This document shows, piece by piece, positions 60,237-64,000 of a DNA stretch of 64,000 bases. The stretch lies in the NCBI GenBank assembly GCA_913778085.1, contig CAJYXJ010000064.1:62001-126000 (forward strand), written 5' to 3'. Each line of letters begins with the position of its first letter. Positions within the stretch are counted from its first letter, which is position 1. The stretch comes from an uncultured Chryseobacterium sp. (GTDB lineage: Bacteria > Bacteroidota > Bacteroidia > Flavobacteriales > Weeksellaceae). The notes beneath the pieces were generated by a model. The model was not told the DNA's origin and searched no databases. It saw only the letters and a program-made list of their open reading frames with translations. A program made the position numbers and the translations under genes.

Positions 60237-62780
60237 ATGAAGTTAATCAACAAATCAATGCTTACTGCGATAATCACCTTATCTACAGCAAGCGTTTATT
60301 ATGCTCAACAGGTTCAGGATACTGTAAAAGACACAAGATCCAAAGACATTGATGAGGTAGTGTTAATCGGGGTTGCGGATATCGCAAAAGATAGAAAAAC
60401 TCCGGTAGCTGTTTCTACGATAAAAGAAGCGCAAATCGTTGAAAGATTAGGAAACCAGGAATTCCCTGAGATCCTGAATACAACTCCATCCGTTTATGCA
60501 ACCAAAGGCGGTGGTGGTTTTGGAGACTCAAAATTAAATATCAGAGGTTTTAGCCAAAATAATATTGCCGTAATGGTAAATGGTATGCCTGTGAATGACA
60601 TGGAAAACGGTGCTGTATATTGGTCTAACTGGGCCGGACTTTCTGATGTAACTTCTGCTATGCAGGTACAAAGAGGTTTAGGTTCTTCAAAATTGGCAAT
60701 TGCTTCGGTTGGAGGTACCGTTAATATCTTGACAAGAGCGGCTGATAAAAAGCAAGGAGGTATTGTTTCTCTAGGAGTTGGTAATAATGATTACGTAAAA
60801 TCTTTATTTGCATATAACACTGGAAAATCATCAACAGGTTGGTCTTCATCTTTCTTAATGAGCAGAACAGCAGGATCTACATATGCAGACGGTACTAAAT
60901 TCGAAGGATATAATTATTATTTTGCTTTAGGATATAGTAAACCTGGTAGTAATCATGACTTCCAATTAACAATTACTGGTGCTCCACAATGGCATAATCA
61001 AAGATCATATGCTTCAACAATTGATAATTATATTTTATATAATCCAGATCACGACAATACACCGGATAGAAAATACAATTCAGATTGGGGATATTTAAAT
61101 GGCCGAGAATATTCAGCGAGAGTTAATTATTACCATAAACCGGTAATGTCTTTAAACTGGGATTGGACAATAAGTGAAAAATCTAAACTTAACACAGTAG
61201 TTTATGCTTCATTCGGTAGAGGAGGCGGAACTAATACTACTGGAAATGCAAATGGAAAGAGTTTAAGTACTTTCCGTGATCCAAATACTGGACTTTATAA
61301 CTTTGATGCAATTTATGCAGCCAATCAAGCTTCAAATCCAACTAAAGGTGTTTTAATTAGAAATGCTTCTATAAACTCTCATAACTGGTTAGGAATAATT
61401 TCATCATTCAATCACAGCTTTAATGACAATTTAAAATTAAGTGCAGGTATTGACGCCCGGTATTATCAAGGATATCATTATCAAGTTGTTAGCGATTTAT
61501 TGGGAGCATCTGGATATCTGGATAAATCCAACAAAAATATTGGAAACAATATTGTAACTGTGACAGATGGAACAGATCCAAATTGGAATCCTTTCGGTGG
61601 TAAAATGTTAGATATCAATAACAGAATTGGATATAGTAATGATTCAAATGTATTATGGTATGGTGGTTTTGGACAATTGGAATATACAAAAAATGATTTT
61701 TCAGCATTTGTACAAGGATCCGTTTCTAACCAAGGTTTCCAAAGAATAGATAATTTTATCATTGATAATGTTACAAAATCTAAAAATGGAACCGTTATGC
61801 CTGCAAAAACTGATTATAAAAATCTAATCGGTTACAATATTAAAGCTGGAGCTAACTATAATATCAATGAGCACCATAATGTTTTTGGTAATGTTGGATA
61901 TTATGAGAAGCAGCCATTCTTTAATTCTATTTACAGAAGTAATGAAAACATAGTTTCTCCTAGTGCTACGAATGAAAAGATATTTGGTGCAGAATTAGGA
62001 TATGGATTCAGATCATCTAAATTTAATGCCAATGTTAATCTCTACAGAACAACGTGGGATGACAGATATCAAAGGAAAACGGGATTATCTTACACCAATC
62101 CTGTAACAAATGTACGAACTACATATTATGCTGAAATCAATGGTCTCAGTGAAATTCACCAAGGTATTGAGTTTGATGCAAATTTAAATCTTAATAAATT
62201 CTTGTCTGCTTACGGAATGTTTTCAGTAGGAGATTGGAGATATAAAGGATCTGCAGATGCTACTTTGTTTAATGATGCAGATAATACTCCTTATAATTTA
62301 CCAGGAACAAACTCAAACGAAACTACTTTAAATTTAGATAAAGTAAAAGTTGGTGAATCTGCTCAAATGACAGCAGCATTGGGAATTACAGTAACTCCTG
62401 TGAAAGATTTGAAATTTGATGCCAGCTGGAGATATGCTAATAATTTATATTCTTCATTAGATGTATATTCGTATAGTAGCTCTACAGCTAAGGGAGCATT
62501 ACAATTACCTGACTATCACCTTTTTGATTTAGGCCTATCTTATAAAATCAGATTAAATAATCCTTCTCAATTCTTTACAATTAGAGGAAATGTTTATAAT
62601 ATATTCGATACTACTTATATAGCAGAATCGTTAACAGCTATTCATGCTGATGATAAACCTTCTGGCTCAGCTCAAACTTACGAGCAAGCAGGGAAATTAT
62701 ATAAAGGAGTTGCAACAGCTAACCAAGTGTATTTCGGATTCGGAAGAACTTGGACTGCAACATTGTCTTTCAACTTCTAA
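60237..62780 (+). CDS. TonB-dependent outer membrane receptor
   Basis: An 847-residue protein. The signal peptide ends near YYAQQ. A TonB-box-like IDEVVLIG is followed by the plug domain (about 55-165) with LNIRGFSQNNIAVMVNGMPVND and VQRGLGSSKLAIASVGGTVNILT. The rest is a 22-strand barrel ending in aromatic FNF. A CarboxypepD-like N-terminal domain is missing, unlike SusC proteins, so it resembles siderophore/ferric citrate-type receptors; the ligand is not known. The barrel is more AT-rich (27% GC in block 61021-61080) than the plug (38% in block 60421-60480). The 203-base gap before it shows only a partial -7 element (CAATTTTG). Confidence 0.92.
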   Translation: MKLINKSMLTAIITLSTASVYYAQQVQDTVKDTRSKDIDEVVLIGVADIAKDRKTPVAVSTIKEAQIVERLGNQEFPEILNTTPSVYATKGGGGFGDSKLNIRGFSQNNIAVMVNGMPVNDMENGAVYWSNWAGLSDVTSAMQVQRGLGSSKLAIASVGGTVNILTRAADKKQGGIVSLGVGNNDYVKSLFAYNTGKSSTGWSSSFLMSRTAGSTYADGTKFEGYNYYFALGYSKPGSNHDFQLTITGAPQWHNQRSYASTIDNYILYNPDHDNTPDRKYNSDWGYLNGREYSARVNYYHKPVMSLNWDWTISEKSKLNTVVYASFGRGGGTNTTGNANGKSLSTFRDPNTGLYNFDAIYAANQASNPTKGVLIRNASINSHNWLGIISSFNHSFNDNLKLSAGIDARYYQGYHYQVVSDLLGASGYLDKSNKNIGNNIVTVTDGTDPNWNPFGGKMLDINNRIGYSNDSNVLWYGGFGQLEYTKNDFSAFVQGSVSNQGFQRIDNFIIDNVTKSKNGTVMPAKTDYKNLIGYNIKAGANYNINEHHNVFGNVGYYEKQPFFNSIYRSNENIVSPSATNEKIFGAELGYGFRSSKFNANVNLYRTTWDDRYQRKTGLSYTNPVTNVRTTYYAEINGLSEIHQGIEFDANLNLNKFLSAYGMFSVGDWRYKGSADATLFNDADNTPYNLPGTNSNETTLNLDKVKVGESAQMTAALGITVTPVKDLKFDASWRYANNLYSSLDVYSYSSSTAKGALQLPDYHLFDLGLSYKIRLNNPSQFFTIRGNVYNIFDTTYIAESLTAIHADDKPSGSAQTYEQAGKLYKGVATANQVYFGFGRTWTATLSFNF

Positions 62781-62812
62781 TCAATGTAAAAACATTAGAT
62801 TTTATACCTATT

Positions 62813-62839
62813 AATCCCGGCATTTCGCCGGGATTTTTT
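62813..62839 (+). terminator. Intrinsic terminator
   Basis: AATCCCGGC (62813-62821) pairs perfectly with GCCGGGATT (62827-62835), followed by TTTT. It ends the TonB receptor gene, and the next promoter element begins only 3 bases later. Confidence 0.92.
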
Positions 62840-62841
62840 GT

Positions 62842-62849
62842 TATCTTTG
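62842..62849 (+). promoter_or_regulatory. -7 element before the small membrane protein
   Basis: TATCTTTG ends 27 bases before the ATG at 62877. A -33 element would fall within the terminator hairpin. Confidence 0.45.
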
Positions 62850-62876
62850 TGTACTATAAAAAACAAAAAATAGATT

Positions 62877-63311
62877 ATGGAATTTTACAACATTTTGCTT
62901 AATGCGCATAAGGGAATCGGATATCTGGAAATTCTTCTGGTGACCCTATTCGTAATTGCCCTTTTAACGACCATGTTCGGCTACAGTGGAAAAGTAAATA
63001 AGTTTCTTAAGAAAATTACCCTTTTCACAATGATTTTTTTCCATGTGCAGTTTATATTGGGAATTATTCTTTTAATTAATTTCTTTACTCAAGGAAATGT
63101 TAATATGGGTGAAATTATGAAAAATTCTGCTCAGAGATTCCAATATGTAGAACATCCGTTTTCAATGCTGATCGCCGCTGTCCTGATGACGATTGTTAAC
63201 AAAAAAGTAAAAACAAACCCTACCATTACCCTAGCCGTAGTGATTATGGGATTAATTGCCGTAGGTTTATTTGCATTCGCGTTCCCGTGGGCCAGAGTCT
63301 TCGGGGCATAA
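62877..63311 (+). CDS. Small integral membrane protein of unknown function
   Basis: A 144-residue protein with four hydrophobic helices: ILLVTLFVIALLTTMFGY (with YSGKVNKFLKK after it), FTMIFFHVQFILGIILLINFF, FSMLIAAVLMTIVNKK and LAVVIMGLIAVGLFAFAFPW. Histidines near the helix ends (NAHKGIGY, FHVQ, EHPF) recall cytochrome b561-like or DUF420-like proteins, but I cannot place it. asd follows after 30 bases and may be co-transcribed. Confidence 0.8.
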   Translation: MEFYNILLNAHKGIGYLEILLVTLFVIALLTTMFGYSGKVNKFLKKITLFTMIFFHVQFILGIILLINFFTQGNVNMGEIMKNSAQRFQYVEHPFSMLIAAVLMTIVNKKVKTNPTITLAVVIMGLIAVGLFAFAFPWARVFGA

Positions 63312-63341
63312 TATATTAACAAACAATTTTTAATTAAATCA

Positions 63342-64000
63342 ATGAAAGTAGCTGTAGTAGGTTCAACAGGAATGGTTGGACAAGTTATGCTTAAAGTTCT
63401 CGAAGAGAGAAACTTCCCCATCACCGAACTGATTCCGGTAGCATCCGAAAAATCCGTAGGCAATAAGGTGAAGTATAAACAGGAAGAATTTACGATTGTA
63501 AGCATGAAGGACGCTATAGCTGCCAAACCTGATATCGCGATCTTCTCTGCCGGAGGCGGAACTTCCCTTGAATTTGCTCCTCTTTTTGCTGAAGCAGGTA
63601 CTACCGTGATCGACAATTCTTCTGCATGGAGAATGGATCCCAATAAAAAACTGGTTGTTCCGGAAATCAATGCAGAGGTATTGACGAAGGAAGACAAGAT
63701 CATCGCCAACCCGAACTGTTCCACCATTCAGCTGGTAATGGTATTAGGACCATTGAATAAAAAATACGATCTTAAAAGAGTGATTGTTTCTACCTACCAA
63801 TCTGTTACGGGAACCGGGAAAGCCGCGGTTGACCAACTGAATGGGGAAATCGGAGGAGACGATTCGATTGCTAAAGTATATCCTTACCAGATCTTCAAAA
63901 ATGCATTGCCGCATTGCGATGTTTTTGCAGACGACGATTACACCAAAGAAGAAATTAAGCTGATGAAGGAACCTAAGAAAATCTTAGGGGACGACACTTT
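63342..64000 (+). CDS. asd: Aspartate-semialdehyde dehydrogenase, N-terminal part (partial)
   Basis: Open from the ATG at 63342 to the window edge, 219 complete codons. It reduces aspartyl phosphate to aspartate semialdehyde in the lysine/threonine/methionine pathway. VAVVGSTGMVGQVML is the NADP-binding loop, FSAGGGTSLEFAP and VIDNSSAWRMD follow, and NPNCSTIQLVMVLGPL contains the catalytic cysteine; STYQSVTGTGKAAVDQL is also family-specific. The rest of the gene is outside the window. Confidence 0.96.
   Translation, partial: MKVAVVGSTGMVGQVMLKVLEERNFPITELIPVASEKSVGNKVKYKQEEFTIVSMKDAIAAKPDIAIFSAGGGTSLEFAPLFAEAGTTVIDNSSAWRMDPNKKLVVPEINAEVLTKEDKIIANPNCSTIQLVMVLGPLNKKYDLKRVIVSTYQSVTGTGKAAVDQLNGEIGGDDSIAKVYPYQIFKNALPHCDVFADDDYTKEEIKLMKEPKKILGDDT

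Overview
The window reads as chromosomal DNA of a flavobacterium in the Weeksellaceae, most like Chryseobacterium. The support is indirect: four secreted proteins end in type B sorting domains of the type IX secretion system (T9SS); promoters follow the Bacteroidetes TTG / TAnnTTTG pattern; purine-rich Shine-Dalgarno sites are mostly absent; several lipoproteins carry a lipobox followed by acidic residues; and the housekeeping genes (mfd, pth, dnaB, rnhA, nadB, nadC, asd) resemble those of that group. No rRNA, tRNA, insertion sequence, integrase or CRISPR array was seen.

Region 1 (1-27187) is a surface polysaccharide locus. It opens with the end of rfbB and all of rfbA (dTDP-glucose pathway), followed by an ABC-2 exporter pair (Wzm/Wzt type, with a C-terminal Wzt extension). 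Next come a DegT aminotransferase, a WbqC protein and a NeuD-like acyltransferase that probably make and acylate an amino sugar. About thirteen glycosyltransferases of GT-A, GT-B and GT-D types follow, with two cytosolic glycosidase-like proteins, an AsnB-type amidotransferase, a short SDR protein, three methyltransferases and three more left-handed beta-helix acyltransferases. Nearly all genes face one way with overlaps of 1-16 bases or short gaps, as in an operon. One methyltransferase (21465-22235) is reversed and sits behind a bidirectional terminator. GC varies sharply inside the locus, even within single genes, as expected for exchangeable serotype cassettes. No Wzx, Wzy or initiating sugar-phosphate transferase is visible.

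Region 2 (27267-36050) holds a DUF2306 membrane protein beside a membrane-anchored AraC-type regulator; an inorganic-carbon cluster (beta carbonic anhydrase, small exported protein, SulP transporter, second beta carbonic anhydrase); a small exported protein; pth; and two related lipoproteins.

Region 3 (36272-44906) holds mfd, small lipoproteins, a tiny basic secreted protein with two copies of a KKDGTPDKRYK motif, a GH3-family protein, an MFS transporter and an exported helical protein.

Region 4 (44935-56573) has four large T9SS cargo proteins flanking dnaB and rnhA. They share 80-residue repeats, and their N-terminal and C-terminal types are combined in all four possible ways, which points to module shuffling or gene conversion.

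Region 5 (56574-64000) has a nitroreductase, nadB-nadC, a TonB-dependent receptor, a small membrane protein and the start of asd. At four genes across the window a TAnnTTTG element ends exactly 4 bases before the start codon, suggesting leaderless or nearly leaderless transcripts.
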